Shown: positions 14,522 through 24,587 of the stretch, in pieces
Position numbering within the stretch: the first letter of the stretch is position 1
How the letters are laid out: every line of letters starts with the position of its first letter
DNA from: an uncultured bacterium
GTDB taxonomy: Bacteria > Bacillota_I > Bacilli_A > RF39 > UBA660
Length of the DNA stretch: 64,000 nucleotides
Assembly (NCBI GenBank): GCA_947169285.1
Contig: CAMVPB010000004.1
Span: forward strand, 17,267-81,266
Direction of reading: 5' to 3'
The notes under the pieces: generated by a model
Told to the model about the DNA's origin: nothing
Databases searched by the model: none
What the model saw: the letters and a program-made list of their open reading frames with translations, nothing else
Translations under genes and position numbers: made by a program

Positions 14522-15652
14522 TTACTCTCCTATATACTTATCAAAATAGTTTTCCTTTATCTTATTAACTATTCTTTCATTAACGTGCCCATCGTTCATG
14601 TAATTGTATTTTTTATTAAAATTTTTTAATTGCTTTCTATATTTTTTCTCTATTTCATCAATATTTTTTATAGAATCATATAATTCATTTTCTGTTTTAA
14701 TAATTGGTCCAGGCAAATCTTTTTTATAATCTAAATAAAATGCCCTATATTTTAAATATTCATCTATATCATACATATAAAATATTATTGGTCTTTCTAA
14801 TATAGAATAATCAAATATTGTTGATGAATAATCTGTTATTAAAACATCTGATATAGTTAATAACTCTATTATATCAACTCCACTGTAATTGTAAAAGTTA
14901 TCTGGTAATTTAGTGATTTTCAAAGATTTAGCAACCAGTGGGTGTAAACAAATAATAACATTTACATCTTTATTATCTTTTAAGCTTAATATTGGTAACT
15001 CATAATTATTATTATCTAAATTATTATCTCTAAATGTTGGAGCGTAAAGTATAGTCTTTTTATTTTTAAGTAAATTATATTTCTTTTTTAGTATTTCTAT
15101 TTCTTTTTTATTTAAATTAACTAAATAATCAGTTCTACACATTCCAAATTCTTCAATTGGTTTATTAAATCCAATAGATGTTTTCATTGTAGAAGCAACA
15201 TACTTTTCTGCTGCAAGAAAGCAATTGCATTCTTCAATATATTCAAGTGGTTTTCTTTTATCTATTGGAAGTTTATCCTCAATATCGTACCCACATTTTT
15301 TAAACTCTCCTGCTCCATGCCACAACTGTAAATATATTTGATTTTTTTTCTTTTTTAAAATTGAACCATTAAAATGACTTCTTATCCAATATTTAGAAGT
15401 TGCTAAGTCATAGAAATATCTAAACGTCCTAGAATATGAACAATCTTTTTTATCTACTAAAGATATATCTGTTTTTTTACTTATTAACCATCTTGTTTCA
15501 AATTCATCTGGGCAATTGTCCTTTATATATTTATATAAAGCATAAGGATTACCATCTATTTTATCTGGTGAACTTTGAAATATTATTTTATTATTTTTAA
15601 CTTTAAATATTTTAAAAAATAAGTTAAACAAATTAATTAGTATTTTTTTCAT
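14522..15652 (-). CDS. CDP-glycerol glycerophosphotransferase (TagB/TagF family)
   Basis: A 376-residue peripheral membrane transferase of the Glyphos_transf family that adds glycerol phosphate from CDP-glycerol to teichoic-acid intermediates. Motifs: LQLWHGAGEFKKCGYD at about 124-139 (acceptor site His), YAPTFRDN, and DVLITDYSSTIFDYSILERP (CDP-binding region). The length fits a TagB-type primase more than a long TagF polymerase. TagD in the same locus would make its substrate and TagA its acceptor. Confidence 0.9.
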   Translation of the reverse strand: MKKILINLFNLFFKIFKVKNNKIIFQSSPDKIDGNPYALYKYIKDNCPDEFETRWLISKKTDISLVDKKDCSYSRTFRYFYDLATSKYWIRSHFNGSILKKKKNQIYLQLWHGAGEFKKCGYDIEDKLPIDKRKPLEYIEECNCFLAAEKYVASTMKTSIGFNKPIEEFGMCRTDYLVNLNKKEIEILKKKYNLLKNKKTILYAPTFRDNNLDNNNYELPILSLKDNKDVNVIICLHPLVAKSLKITKLPDNFYNYSGVDIIELLTISDVLITDYSSTIFDYSILERPIIFYMYDIDEYLKYRAFYLDYKKDLPGPIIKTENELYDSIKNIDEIEKKYRKQLKNFNKKYNYMNDGHVNERIVNKIKENYFDKYIGE

Positions 15653-15694
15653 ATTACCTCTACATTTTTATATTTAATTTTGATTAGATCACAT

Positions 15695-16384
15695 CTATCT
15701 AATATGCTTTCTATAAAATTCCGCTTTCTTTTTAGTTGTTAATCTCAATTTTAAAAAGGTTGCTATTTTCTTTTTAAATCCTTTTTTGCCTTCTAACCAT
15801 GTTCCTGTAAATATATGAATTGTTTTTGAATTAATTGATGGATTACATAAAACATCATCTTTATAAACTTTTATTCCATCATTTAATATTTGTTCTATAT
15901 TACCTTTTTTACAACCATATTCATTAATTAATATATTTGACACAGAAATTGTATTATTATTTTCAAAATCAAATTTATATGCATCTATTTCATCATAATA
16001 ATCTAATAGTTTTTTTATAAATGGATGATGTGGTTCTGCTCCAAAAACTGCAGTAAATGGATAATTAGGATGTTCATATCCAACAAAAGCTTTATTATCT
16101 AATAATTCTTTTAAATCATCTAAAACTAATACATCTGTATCTAAATAAATTCCACCATAGTTATATATCGCATACATTCTTATATAATCACTTACATAAG
16201 CCCACTTTTTTGCTTTATAAGCAGCTTCTACAAATGGATGAGAATGTATATCAAAATTTGATTCATTCCATTCAATAATTTCATAATCTTTTAAATGCTT
16301 CTTCCAGGTTTTCATACACATTTTTATATTATTAGGTTTTTCTTTTCCACCAACCCAAACATAATGAATCTTCTTTGGTATCAT
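15695..16384 (-). CDS. Glycosyltransferase with DXD sugar-binding motif
   Basis: A 229-residue protein of the Gly_transf_sug/OCH1-like type. It begins MIPKKIHYVWVGGKEKP (family hallmark IPKxIHxxW), followed by KAKKWAYVSDYIRMYAIYNYGG and the nucleotide-sugar motif LDTDVLVL at about 98-105. It should transfer a sugar from a nucleotide donor to the surface-polymer repeat unit on the cytoplasmic side. The donor cannot be told from sequence. Confidence 0.88.
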   Translation of the reverse strand: MIPKKIHYVWVGGKEKPNNIKMCMKTWKKHLKDYEIIEWNESNFDIHSHPFVEAAYKAKKWAYVSDYIRMYAIYNYGGIYLDTDVLVLDDLKELLDNKAFVGYEHPNYPFTAVFGAEPHHPFIKKLLDYYDEIDAYKFDFENNNTISVSNILINEYGCKKGNIEQILNDGIKVYKDDVLCNPSINSKTIHIFTGTWLEGKKGFKKKIATFLKLRLTTKKKAEFYRKHIR

Positions 16385-16394
16385 AATTCCTCCA

Positions 16395-17903
16395 CTATCT
16401 TTTTATTCTATTTACTATTAGTATTTTAAACTTATTTGAAACATCTCTAAAATCTTTTGAAAATATATAAAATGCTATAAACAATATTAAAAGCAATACT
16501 ATTCCATATATAATAGCAAGTAAAATCCAAGACAAAATATTATTAATATTTATAAATGTAGCTAATTTACTTAATATTAATGAAATCATAATTGTAAATA
16601 ATGCTACTATAAAATATTTTATAAAATATTTTATACATGAAATATTTAATACTTTTTTATAAATATAATAAGGCATATACCAAAATGTTGTTATCAACAT
16701 AGAAATTGTAGTTGCAATTAAAATACCCACTAGTCCATATTTAACTACTAACAATAGTGATAAAACCAAGTTAACTATTGCTTCTAATAAAACTATTACT
16801 TTTGTTTCTTTAAATAAGCCTTTACTATTCCTAAAAATATTTAATGGCTTTCTAGCAATTACAATAAAGAAGTTAATTACTAAAAATATAAATGCTAAAT
16901 TATTTATTAAATATTTATCTCCAAGCCATACTTTACCAACAAAAAGATTTCCAAGAACAAATACCATTGAACTTAAGAAAGAAGCCATAAATAAGAATGA
17001 TATATTCATTTCTTCAAATAATTTCATCATGTTTGATTTTTCATCTTTATATATTGAATTACCAAAACTTGGCGATATAGCTGAGCCAATCATATCTATT
17101 ATATCTGTTAAATACTTAGTTAAATAATTATATGATGAATATATTGTTACAAGTAATGGTGATAAAAAAGATGATGTTATAATTATATCTGTATTATAAT
17201 GTATTGCTTCTGAAATTCTGTGCCAAAACAAGTTAGACACCCCTTTTAAGTTAACTTTTTTAGTTGGTTTATCTTTAAGCCAAGGATATTCTCTAAATAT
17301 TTTTTTATTAGTAATAAAATATGTTAAAAATCTTGTAAGTATTTCAACAGCTAGAATTATTATATAATCAAAACCTAGATATATTAAAACTATATCTACA
17401 ATGTATTCAAATGCTTTCATTGAATAAAATCTTAAATTTGCTTTATATGCTTTTTGATCTGCCTCAATTACAGATTTAGGAGCCATCATTAAATAATCAA
17501 CTGCATTCTTTAATAAAAATAATAAAAATACAAATTGCATATAAAATAGTGATAAATTATTGTTAGTAAATACCTTTAAGAAAAATGATAATATTACGCC
17601 TATTCCTAAAATTATTAAAGCTATTTTTTTTAGCAAAGATTTTGCTGAATTATAAATATTTACTATTTCTTTTTTATCATCATTAGCAAAACACTTATAA
17701 TATAATTGAATAATATAAGTACCAGCTCCAGCTTCTGCTAAAGAAAGATATATAAATATCTGATAAAAAAGTGTATTTAAAGCATACTTTTCATCACCTA
17801 AAAATTTTACAAAAACACTAACACGCAAAAAACCTAGTAATAATAATATTACATATGGAATTATACTAGTAATAAAATTTTTAATACTTTTTTCTTTTCT
17901 CAC
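16395..17903 (-). CDS. Polysaccharide flippase (Wzx/MATE-like), first of two
   Basis: A 502-residue membrane protein with 12-14 predicted spans, matching the oligosaccharide flippase group of the MOP superfamily. The N-terminal SIIPYVILLLLGFLRVSVFV and the GEAGAGTYI-like first loop (LAEAGAGTYIIQLYY) are typical. It would flip lipid-linked repeat units across the membrane. A second flippase gene is present at 24588-26117, and the two differ clearly in sequence, so the locus may export two polymers or a polymer and its linkage unit. Confidence 0.88.
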   Translation of the reverse strand: MRKEKSIKNFITSIIPYVILLLLGFLRVSVFVKFLGDEKYALNTLFYQIFIYLSLAEAGAGTYIIQLYYKCFANDDKKEIVNIYNSAKSLLKKIALIILGIGVILSFFLKVFTNNNLSLFYMQFVFLLFLLKNAVDYLMMAPKSVIEADQKAYKANLRFYSMKAFEYIVDIVLIYLGFDYIIILAVEILTRFLTYFITNKKIFREYPWLKDKPTKKVNLKGVSNLFWHRISEAIHYNTDIIITSSFLSPLLVTIYSSYNYLTKYLTDIIDMIGSAISPSFGNSIYKDEKSNMMKLFEEMNISFLFMASFLSSMVFVLGNLFVGKVWLGDKYLINNLAFIFLVINFFIVIARKPLNIFRNSKGLFKETKVIVLLEAIVNLVLSLLLVVKYGLVGILIATTISMLITTFWYMPYYIYKKVLNISCIKYFIKYFIVALFTIMISLILSKLATFININNILSWILLAIIYGIVLLLILFIAFYIFSKDFRDVSNKFKILIVNRIKR

Positions 17904-17954
17904 AATTTATCCTCATATAAAGTATATCATGACTAAAATAGTATGTAAATTATA

Positions 17955-18665
17955 CTATTTTTCTTTTTTTACTTTTAGCATGAATTTTATATTATTATTA
18001 TAAAATCTTTTTAACCTTTTTGGTTCTGTAACTATTCTATATAGCCACTCCAAATTTAATTTTATAAATAATTTAGGTGCTCTTTTCTTAGAACCACTTA
18101 TTACATCAAAAGAGCCACCCACTCCAATAAACACTCCTTTTTTAAATTTATTTAAATATTTATATATTAGTTTTTCTTGATTAGGTATTCCAAGAGCAAC
18201 CATAACAATATCTGGCTTTAATTTAATTATATTTTCAAATACTTTATCTTTATCTTTTACATAGCCATTTTCCGTTCCAACTAAATCAATACCTTTATAT
18301 TTACTAGATATCACATTTTTCATTCCATTTATAACATCTTGTTTACTTCCAAATAAATATACTTTCTTTTTATTGTTAGATGCATATTTTAATAAATGCT
18401 CACACACATCAAATCCAGTAATTCTTTCTTTAATATTTATTCCTAACATATTAGCTGCTTTAACTATCGCAATACCATCCGGAATAATTATATTACTTGA
18501 ATCATTTAACATTTTATTTATTTCTTTATCAGTTTGTGCATAAGTCAAAGTTTCAGGATTAGCAGTTATAATAAAAGTTTTTTCATCTTTAGTTATCCTT
18601 TTATCTAATAATTTCAAAAATTCTTTGTTAGTACCTTTATATATTTTATCAATTAATTCTTTCAT
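17955..18665 (-). CDS. tagA: WecG/TagA/CpsF family glycosyltransferase
   Basis: A 236-residue family-26 glycosyltransferase. Motifs: ITANPETLTYAQTDKEIN (about 33-50), the NIIIPDGIAIVKAA element containing the catalytic Asp, RITGFDVCEHLL, KVYLFGSKQ, and MVALGIPNQEKLIYK. TagA transfers ManNAc from UDP-ManNAc to lipid-linked GlcNAc to make the teichoic-acid linkage disaccharide, and mnaA in this operon provides the donor. The C-terminus (WLYRIVTEPKRLKRFY) is the conserved membrane-docking tail. Confidence 0.92.
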   Translation of the reverse strand: MKELIDKIYKGTNKEFLKLLDKRITKDEKTFIITANPETLTYAQTDKEINKMLNDSSNIIIPDGIAIVKAANMLGINIKERITGFDVCEHLLKYASNNKKKVYLFGSKQDVINGMKNVISSKYKGIDLVGTENGYVKDKDKVFENIIKLKPDIVMVALGIPNQEKLIYKYLNKFKKGVFIGVGGSFDVISGSKKRAPKLFIKLNLEWLYRIVTEPKRLKRFYNNNIKFMLKVKKEK

Positions 18666-18669
18666 TTCA

Positions 18670-19806
18670 TTACCTACTTTTTATAAGATTAATCCACTCA
18701 TCTTTTACGTTATCAAGTAAAAATCTTTTACTAAATTCATACCCTTTTTCAGAATAGTTCTTATATTTCTTTGAATCTTTTAACAAATTAATTATTTCAT
18801 TTGCCATTTCTTCTTTATTTCTATTGTTAATTAATACTCCATTATCCTTTAATAATTCTCTTGCACCTGAAGCACTATCAAAAGCAATACATGGAAGTTT
18901 ATGACTCATAGCTTCAATTAAAACAAGTCCAAACGATTCAGTAAATGAACTCATTACATATATTTTAGATTTTGATAAATACTCGGAACACTTTTTAAAA
19001 TCTAAAAATCCTAATAATTTAATATTTTTATCGAGTTTTAATTCATTTATTTTATTTTCTAAATTCTCCCTTTCGCTTCCATCACCGATTAAATATAGTT
19101 TAATATTCTTGTTAACACTTTTGATGATATTAATAACATCTATTAAATCAGAATATCCTTTCTCTTTGGATAATCTTCCTATGCTTATAATTGAATTTGC
19201 CTCTTTTCTCTCTTTTGTAATAGGCATAGAATCAATTACATTAGGTATATATACACACTTACAATTTCTTAAATTTTCTTTTATATAAATATCCTCTAAT
19301 TGTCTAGATACAACAACTAAATAATCAAAATTAGTAATTGAATTTATTAAATTTTGTTTATATTTATCTGTTGGATAATTATGTTCAGTAGCAATCTTTA
19401 CATAATTATTGTTTATTAAATAATTATTTATAATTGTGTTATGAAATATTCTAGTTGTTATAACATATTTACTATCTATTTTTTTAATTGCTCTAATATT
19501 TCTAATATATTTTAAAAATAATACTTTAATATTTTTAAACAAATATTTAAAAATATTTAAGACATTTAACTCTTTTATAGATTTTTTCAATTCTTCTCTA
19601 CAAGGCCCTTCGTTAATTAAATATGTTATTTTTACTTTCTTGCTAAAATCAAAAGCTGGTTTTTCACCTATTTTATAAGTAGATATTATTTCTATTTCAT
19701 AATCTTTTTCTAGCATTTTACACAAAGAGGATAAATATTTTTCTACACCACCAGTACTTAAATGTAAAGCAAGAATTGTAATTTTATTTGGATTTAACTT
19801 TATCAT
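18670..19806 (-). CDS. Glycosyltransferase family 4 protein
   Basis: A 378-residue GT-B glycosyltransferase. The N-terminal domain has the acceptor loop LHLSTGGVEKYLSSLCKML. The C-terminal donor domain has SIGRLSKEKGYSDLIDVI, YLIGDGSERENLENKI and the EX7E-type segment SSFTESFGLVLIEAMSHK. It most likely adds a hexose to the surface-polymer repeat unit on the cytoplasmic face. It sits 4 bp from the next gene. Confidence 0.92.
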   Translation of the reverse strand: MIKLNPNKITILALHLSTGGVEKYLSSLCKMLEKDYEIEIISTYKIGEKPAFDFSKKVKITYLINEGPCREELKKSIKELNVLNIFKYLFKNIKVLFLKYIRNIRAIKKIDSKYVITTRIFHNTIINNYLINNNYVKIATEHNYPTDKYKQNLINSITNFDYLVVVSRQLEDIYIKENLRNCKCVYIPNVIDSMPITKERKEANSIISIGRLSKEKGYSDLIDVINIIKSVNKNIKLYLIGDGSERENLENKINELKLDKNIKLLGFLDFKKCSEYLSKSKIYVMSSFTESFGLVLIEAMSHKLPCIAFDSASGARELLKDNGVLINNRNKEEMANEIINLLKDSKKYKNYSEKGYEFSKRFLLDNVKDEWINLIKSR

Positions 19807-19809
19807 ACT

Positions 19810-20979
19810 TTAGTCCTTTCTAGTTATTTTAACGTCCTTATTTATACATAAAAATCTTAATAAATTTTCTACATCTTCTATATTTATATTTTTACTAATA
19901 ATTATTTCATCAAATCCATTGTACATTTCATTTAATAAATTAATATAAAACTTAGAAATAGTTTTATTTAATATTTTTTTATTAAATGTTCTTAAATCAG
20001 ATCCAAGATATTTCTCTTTATCTATATTTTTTAATTCTATTTTTCTACACTTATAGTTTTTATAGAAATTATAAATAGATTTTAAAAACAAATTACTATT
20101 TATTTCTTCATCAGTAAATCTTTTTCTTAAAGTAAAATAAATTATTTTTGATTTATAATTACTATTTGTTTTTTTCCTAAAATAAACAGGTATAAATAAA
20201 TTTCTTATTTTTAATTTATTAAAAACTTTAAATAAAAAATATTGTACTTTAAATAATGGAATGTAATAATTTGAAAGCAAATTACAAAGTACTCTTAATT
20301 CGCCATTTATTACACATAGTTTACCTAAATCATTATTTATGTAGTTCCCAGAAAAAACTCTATATTTAAAAAAATTAAAATTAACTTTTTTTATATTTAA
20401 CATTTTGTCATTATCAATATCCAACCAAAAAGGACCATTCCAAGTTAAATAATTTTTATAAACTTTGTTTATAAAAATCTCTCTCTTACAAAAACTAAAA
20501 TCACAATATAAATTTCTACCTAAATTTAATATAACTTCAGGTATTATACTTTTTCGTTTTTTATAATCATATATTTTAATTACACCATTTAGATTATCTT
20601 TTTCATCTATTACATCTAAATTAGATATAATAGCATCATATTTTTTATGTTTTAACAAATAATCGTTAGCTTTTTCTAAAACATTATCATTTAAAATATC
20701 ATCAGAATGACATATGTATATATAATCACCTTCTAAATATTTAATAACATATTTAATTGCATTTAATTGATCAGAATTTTCTTTGTAAAAGTAATTTATT
20801 TGATTGTTTTTATCATATTCTTTTTTAAAATCTTCAACTATTTTTTTAGTGTTATCTGTAGATCCATCATCAACTATATATAGTTTAAAATTTTTATAAC
20901 TTTGATTTATTATTGATAATAAACTTCTCTCAATTGTATCTGAATCATTATAAGTGGGCATTATAATATCAAATCTCAT
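19810..20979 (-). CDS. Glycosyltransferase family 2 protein
   Basis: A 389-residue GT-A glycosyltransferase. Its catalytic domain spans about 1-220: MRFDIIMPTYNDSDTIERSL, the nucleotide site YIVDDGSTDNT, and the HSDDILNDN element in place of the usual DXD/DAD. The C-terminal 170 residues are highly basic and not recognised. It adjoins the acetyltransferase gene by 1 bp, and both probably act on the same repeat unit. Confidence 0.9.
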   Translation of the reverse strand: MRFDIIMPTYNDSDTIERSLLSIINQSYKNFKLYIVDDGSTDNTKKIVEDFKKEYDKNNQINYFYKENSDQLNAIKYVIKYLEGDYIYICHSDDILNDNVLEKANDYLLKHKKYDAIISNLDVIDEKDNLNGVIKIYDYKKRKSIIPEVILNLGRNLYCDFSFCKREIFINKVYKNYLTWNGPFWLDIDNDKMLNIKKVNFNFFKYRVFSGNYINNDLGKLCVINGELRVLCNLLSNYYIPLFKVQYFLFKVFNKLKIRNLFIPVYFRKKTNSNYKSKIIYFTLRKRFTDEEINSNLFLKSIYNFYKNYKCRKIELKNIDKEKYLGSDLRTFNKKILNKTISKFYINLLNEMYNGFDEIIISKNINIEDVENLLRFLCINKDVKITRKD

Positions 20980-20980
20980 A

Positions 20981-21499
20981 TTATTTTCTCCTCTTTATAA
21001 CTTTAGCAGGATTACCAGCAACTACGGAATATTTTTCAACATCTTTAGTAACTACACTTCCAGCACCAATAATAGTGCCATCACCTATTTTTACTCCAGG
21101 AAGAATTATAACATTTGCTCCAATCCAAACGTCATTACCAATGATTACTTCTTTTTCTTCATCAAATCCTTGAAATATCATTGGTTTATCTAAATCACAT
21201 TTATGATTTTTTGTATATATTGATACATTAGGCCCCATCATAACATAATCGCCTATTATTACTCCAGACTGAACTAATGAATTTATACCTAATCCAGAAT
21301 AATTACCTATTATAATATTAGGAGAAAATTTAGCTCCCTTTTCAATATCAACACTTTTACCACATTTATTAATTATTCCTCTTGTTAATAAAGTTCTGAA
21401 TTTCCCACTAAAAAATGAAAAAGGACTATGAGATTCAGGCAAATGTTTAGCAATAAAATGATATAAGAAATAACAAATGCCTCTAATTATTTTTTTCAT
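20981..21499 (-). CDS. Hexapeptide-repeat acyltransferase
   Basis: A 172-residue left-handed beta-helix acyltransferase of the maltose/serine O-acetyltransferase type. Hexapeptide turns appear from about 60 on ([31 protein letters not shown]). The catalytic histidine lies in KNHKCD. The typical end [20 protein letters not shown] with [20 protein letters not shown] closes the fold. It probably O-acetylates the surface polymer. The ATG at 21499 follows AAAGTG; it is the first gene of the lower operon, with TATAAT at 21530-21525 as its -10. Confidence 0.92.
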   Translation of the reverse strand: MKKIIRGICYFLYHFIAKHLPESHSPFSFFSGKFRTLLTRGIINKCGKSVDIEKGAKFSPNIIIGNYSGLGINSLVQSGVIIGDYVMMGPNVSIYTKNHKCDLDKPMIFQGFDEEKEVIIGNDVWIGANVIILPGVKIGDGTIIGAGSVVTKDVEKYSVVAGNPAKVIKRRK

Positions 21500-21535
21500 T
21501 ATAATCACTTTCTTTCTAAATAATATTATAGCAAA

Positions 21536-21557
21536 AGAAAAAGACTATTTCTAGTCT
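21536..21557 (-). terminator. Terminator after the LCP gene
   Basis: AGACTA (21557-21552), loop GAAA, TAGTCT, then a T-rich run on the minus strand. It overlaps the LCP stop codon and divides the surface locus into two transcripts. Confidence 0.7.
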
Positions 21558-23014
21558 ACATCTTTTTCTTCTAATACTTCTTTTATCTTTGCTTTTGCAG
21601 CATCTATAGTCTTTTGATCAGGATACATAACTGATAAAGAAGAATTTGGATAAGAATAAGTTGGTTCCATTCCACCAGTTCCACTTAAATTAGAATTTAA
21701 AAACTCCCATCCCTTCATATCATTCAACTGAAATTGTACTACTGATGTAATATTATCTGTTGATAAGTCAGATTCAAATGTTCCTTCTAATGCCTTTAAA
21801 ATCTTATCATAATTTTGTATTAAATTTTTAGAAGAAGTTAATTTATCAACTACAAGTTTAATTACTTGTTGTTGATTTTCTCCTCTATGTCTGTCTCCTG
21901 TTTTATAAGCATGTCTTTCTCTTGCAAAAGCTAAAGCACATTTTCCTCCAACTTTATTATCACCAGGCTTAAATACACAAGTTTTATCAGTCCAACATCT
22001 AAAACTATAATTGACATCACTATTAATTGTTATGCCCCCAATTGCGTCAACTAATTTTACCACCGAATTAAAGTTTACTCTTATATAATAATCAGCTTTA
22101 TATCCAAGTAAATCCTCAATTGTAGCTTTTGAAAGATTAACTCCACCAAGTATTCCAGCATGTGTAAGCTTATCTCTTAAACCACTCTTGCCATGAAGAT
22201 GTACATAATAATCTCTCGGAATATTTACTAATAATATCTTCCTTGTTTCGGGGTTTACAACCATAAACATATTTACATCACTAAGACTTCTAGATGGCAT
22301 TTCACCACTTCTAGTATCTATTCCACTTAAATACACTATAAATGGTTCTTTCATAATATTTGCTTCATTATTAATATTTTCTAGTATTTTTTCAAATTCT
22401 ATTTCATCTATTTTTTTAAGATTATCTTTATAGTTTTCATCATTTTCTAGTAATGCATCATAACTGCCGGCATTTATTAATATAATTTTTTCATTATCAT
22501 CAAGTAAGCCATCAAATAAATCATGATAGTTATCCACTTCTTTTAATGTAACTTTCAATCTTTTAACAACTATCTCTTTTAATTCTTCTATTTCATCTAT
22601 ATCTTCATAATAATATACTGTTTTATTTTTAATATCTGACTTATTATTATAAGTTGAATTTTTATTAACAATAACATAATAAATATCTTTTGTTGATTTA
22701 ACATGTAACCCATTATTTAAAAAATCATAAGTTTGATATAATTCATGAGTTACATAAACTTCACCCACAATAAATATAATTGCAAGTATATTTATTATTA
22801 ATAGTATTCCTTTTTTAATTTTTTTATTAATACAAATACATAAATATATAAGCCATAATACCCCCAAGGAAATACTTGCTGCATAAAAGTATTTATTTGG
22901 AAGTACATTTAATTTATATACAACATATAAAAATGCACATAAAACCATTAATGCTATAAAACATAGTATTTTACTAAAAATTCTAACTTTCTTTTTACTT
23001 TTTTCTTTACTCAT
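21551..23014 (-). CDS. LytR-CpsA-Psr (LCP) family glycopolymer ligase
   Basis: A 487-residue membrane protein with three N-terminal spans (about 12-95) and an extracellular LCP domain from about 220. LCP enzymes transfer teichoic acids or capsule from the lipid carrier to peptidoglycan. Motifs: YLSGIDTRSGEMPSRSLSDV (pyrophosphate-binding Arg/Asp), NIPRDYYVHLHGKSGLRDKL, IRVNFNSVVKLVDAIGGI, and CALAFARERHAYKTGDRHRG. A 120-residue insert between membrane part and LCP core resembles the accessory domain of multi-span LytR proteins. Its position inside the polymer locus fits the last step of attachment. Confidence 0.95.
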   Translation of the reverse strand: MSKEKSKKKVRIFSKILCFIALMVLCAFLYVVYKLNVLPNKYFYAASISLGVLWLIYLCICINKKIKKGILLIINILAIIFIVGEVYVTHELYQTYDFLNNGLHVKSTKDIYYVIVNKNSTYNNKSDIKNKTVYYYEDIDEIEELKEIVVKRLKVTLKEVDNYHDLFDGLLDDNEKIILINAGSYDALLENDENYKDNLKKIDEIEFEKILENINNEANIMKEPFIVYLSGIDTRSGEMPSRSLSDVNMFMVVNPETRKILLVNIPRDYYVHLHGKSGLRDKLTHAGILGGVNLSKATIEDLLGYKADYYIRVNFNSVVKLVDAIGGITINSDVNYSFRCWTDKTCVFKPGDNKVGGKCALAFARERHAYKTGDRHRGENQQQVIKLVVDKLTSSKNLIQNYDKILKALEGTFESDLSTDNITSVVQFQLNDMKGWEFLNSNLSGTGGMEPTYSYPNSSLSVMYPDQKTIDAAKAKIKEVLEEKDVD

Positions 23015-23044
23015 TTTTGTTCACCTTTAATATTCTAACACATA

Positions 23045-24052
23045 TTACTCAATAGTTACACTCTTTTTATTAATATGTACCTCAATATAAGTTCTTCCAT
23101 CACTAACACTTATTTCACTACCATCTAAATATGTATATTTTGTTTTACCTTTTCTTGACTCTTTATTCCATTTGATTGGAACAGCATATCCATTTGTAAT
23201 ATAATATCCATCGCCTGAACCCACTGTTTTTATATCCCAATATTTGCCATCCGGCATTACACCATAATTAACTTTTTGTACTATTACATTTTTTGTAGTA
23301 AATTCCTCTTTAGTTCCATGATCTTTTGTTCTAACTCCATTTACAATTCTTGTATACATTTTACTTTCTTCATCATATTCAAATACAGTTGTAATATTTC
23401 CATATGGTAAAGTTATTTTTGTAGCAACTTTTACATTTTCCATATTACTTAAATCAGTATCTTTAACATTATAATTTAGAAGAACTGTATTATCACTCTC
23501 AAGACTATATCCTTTTTTATTTTTAGCATAATTATATACTTTATCAGTATTTAGATACACAGTATGTTCTGTTGCTAAATGCTCTTTATTATCTCTCCAC
23601 ATAGATCCCTCACCAGCAATTCCTTGAACATAATTAATAATATTTTTTTTCAATTCATCTTTTGCATAATGACTCCATCCAAAAGAGACAAATATTGCAT
23701 CACTTTCATATGAATAATCAATAAAATTATGTCTTGCACTTCTAATGGTACCAACATTTATATCTTCTACATCTTTATATAATGCAAGCAATCTTGATGT
23801 AAAACCTTCTGTAGGAATCTCATAAATTAAATATGCCTTATTTAATCCTTCTTGTACTTTAACTGCAACTGGTGTATTATTAACTGAAATTGCAAGTGGT
23901 CTTGTCTTAGAACTAACATTGATTATATCAACAATTTCTTTTGGTTCTTCCTTTTTAGGAGGTAATTCTTTTTCTTTACTTTTACCACAACCAGTTAATA
24001 ATATAACCCCCATTATTAATAAGAATAATAATTTTAATAACTTATTTTTCAT
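23045..24052 (-). CDS. yerB: DUF3048 (YerB-like) lipoprotein
   Basis: A 335-residue secreted lipoprotein of the DUF3048/YerB family. The ATG at 24052 follows AAGAGGTG. The signal peptide (MKNKLLKLLFLLIMGVILL) ends at the lipobox LTGC, so Cys21 or so would be lipidated after LspA cleavage. Family motifs RPLAISVNNTPVAVKVQEGL, ADIIYE-like AYLIYEIPTEGFTSRLLALY, GTIRSARHNFIDY and the C-terminal DGSEISVSDGRTYIEV are clear. Function is poorly known; it overlaps the VanZ-like gene by 11 bp and is close to the LCP gene. Confidence 0.9.
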   Translation of the reverse strand: MKNKLLKLLFLLIMGVILLTGCGKSKEKELPPKKEEPKEIVDIINVSSKTRPLAISVNNTPVAVKVQEGLNKAYLIYEIPTEGFTSRLLALYKDVEDINVGTIRSARHNFIDYSYESDAIFVSFGWSHYAKDELKKNIINYVQGIAGEGSMWRDNKEHLATEHTVYLNTDKVYNYAKNKKGYSLESDNTVLLNYNVKDTDLSNMENVKVATKITLPYGNITTVFEYDEESKMYTRIVNGVRTKDHGTKEEFTTKNVIVQKVNYGVMPDGKYWDIKTVGSGDGYYITNGYAVPIKWNKESRKGKTKYTYLDGSEISVSDGRTYIEVHINKKSVTIE

Positions 24053-24572
24053 CTTTAACACCTCTTTTATAACCCAATTTATAAACAAAATAATATGTAC
24101 TATAAAATATTATACCACACATACCACCTATACTATCTATTAAAACATCTTTTAACTGTCCAGTTCTGCCAATCACAAATGTTTGATGATATTCATCTAA
24201 ACTTGATAAAACTATTATTAATAATACTGCTATTATAAGCGATAAAACAAATTTCTTATTTTTAAATATCACATTAACTACTAAAATAATTAGAAAAGAT
24301 AATACAAAGTATACAAAAGCATGCATAACTTTTCTAAGAGGTGTATTTAATAAAGCACTGGCTTTCTCTAATTTAGTTTCATCAGGATGACTATTAGTAA
24401 TACCATACCTATTTGTTATATCCAAAGTATCCTCTATAAAAACGGTTATAATACTAGAACTTTTACCATTTGAATTTTTATCATTCATAGAACTTAATTT
24501 ATAAATGCCAAATATCCAAAAAACTATTAATATAATTAATATTATTATTGTTATTGCTCGCTTTTTATTCAT
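24042..24572 (-). CDS. VanZ-like family membrane protein
   Basis: A 176-residue protein with four membrane spans. The VanZ-like domain shows RKVMHAFVYFVLSFLIILV, SSLDEYHQTFVIGRTGQLKDVLIDSIGG and the final membrane span. The conserved D-E-x-x-Q-x-F and GR-x-G-x-x-x-D-x-x-x-D elements are intact. VanZ proteins can raise tolerance to glycopeptides that bind the wall, but most are of unknown function. It lies between a flippase and a lipoprotein gene of the same locus. Confidence 0.88.
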   Translation of the reverse strand: MNKKRAITIIILIILIVFWIFGIYKLSSMNDKNSNGKSSSIITVFIEDTLDITNRYGITNSHPDETKLEKASALLNTPLRKVMHAFVYFVLSFLIILVVNVIFKNKKFVLSLIIAVLLIIVLSSLDEYHQTFVIGRTGQLKDVLIDSIGGMCGIIFYSTYYFVYKLGYKRGVKDEK

Positions 24573-24587
24573 AATTCTTATCCCATT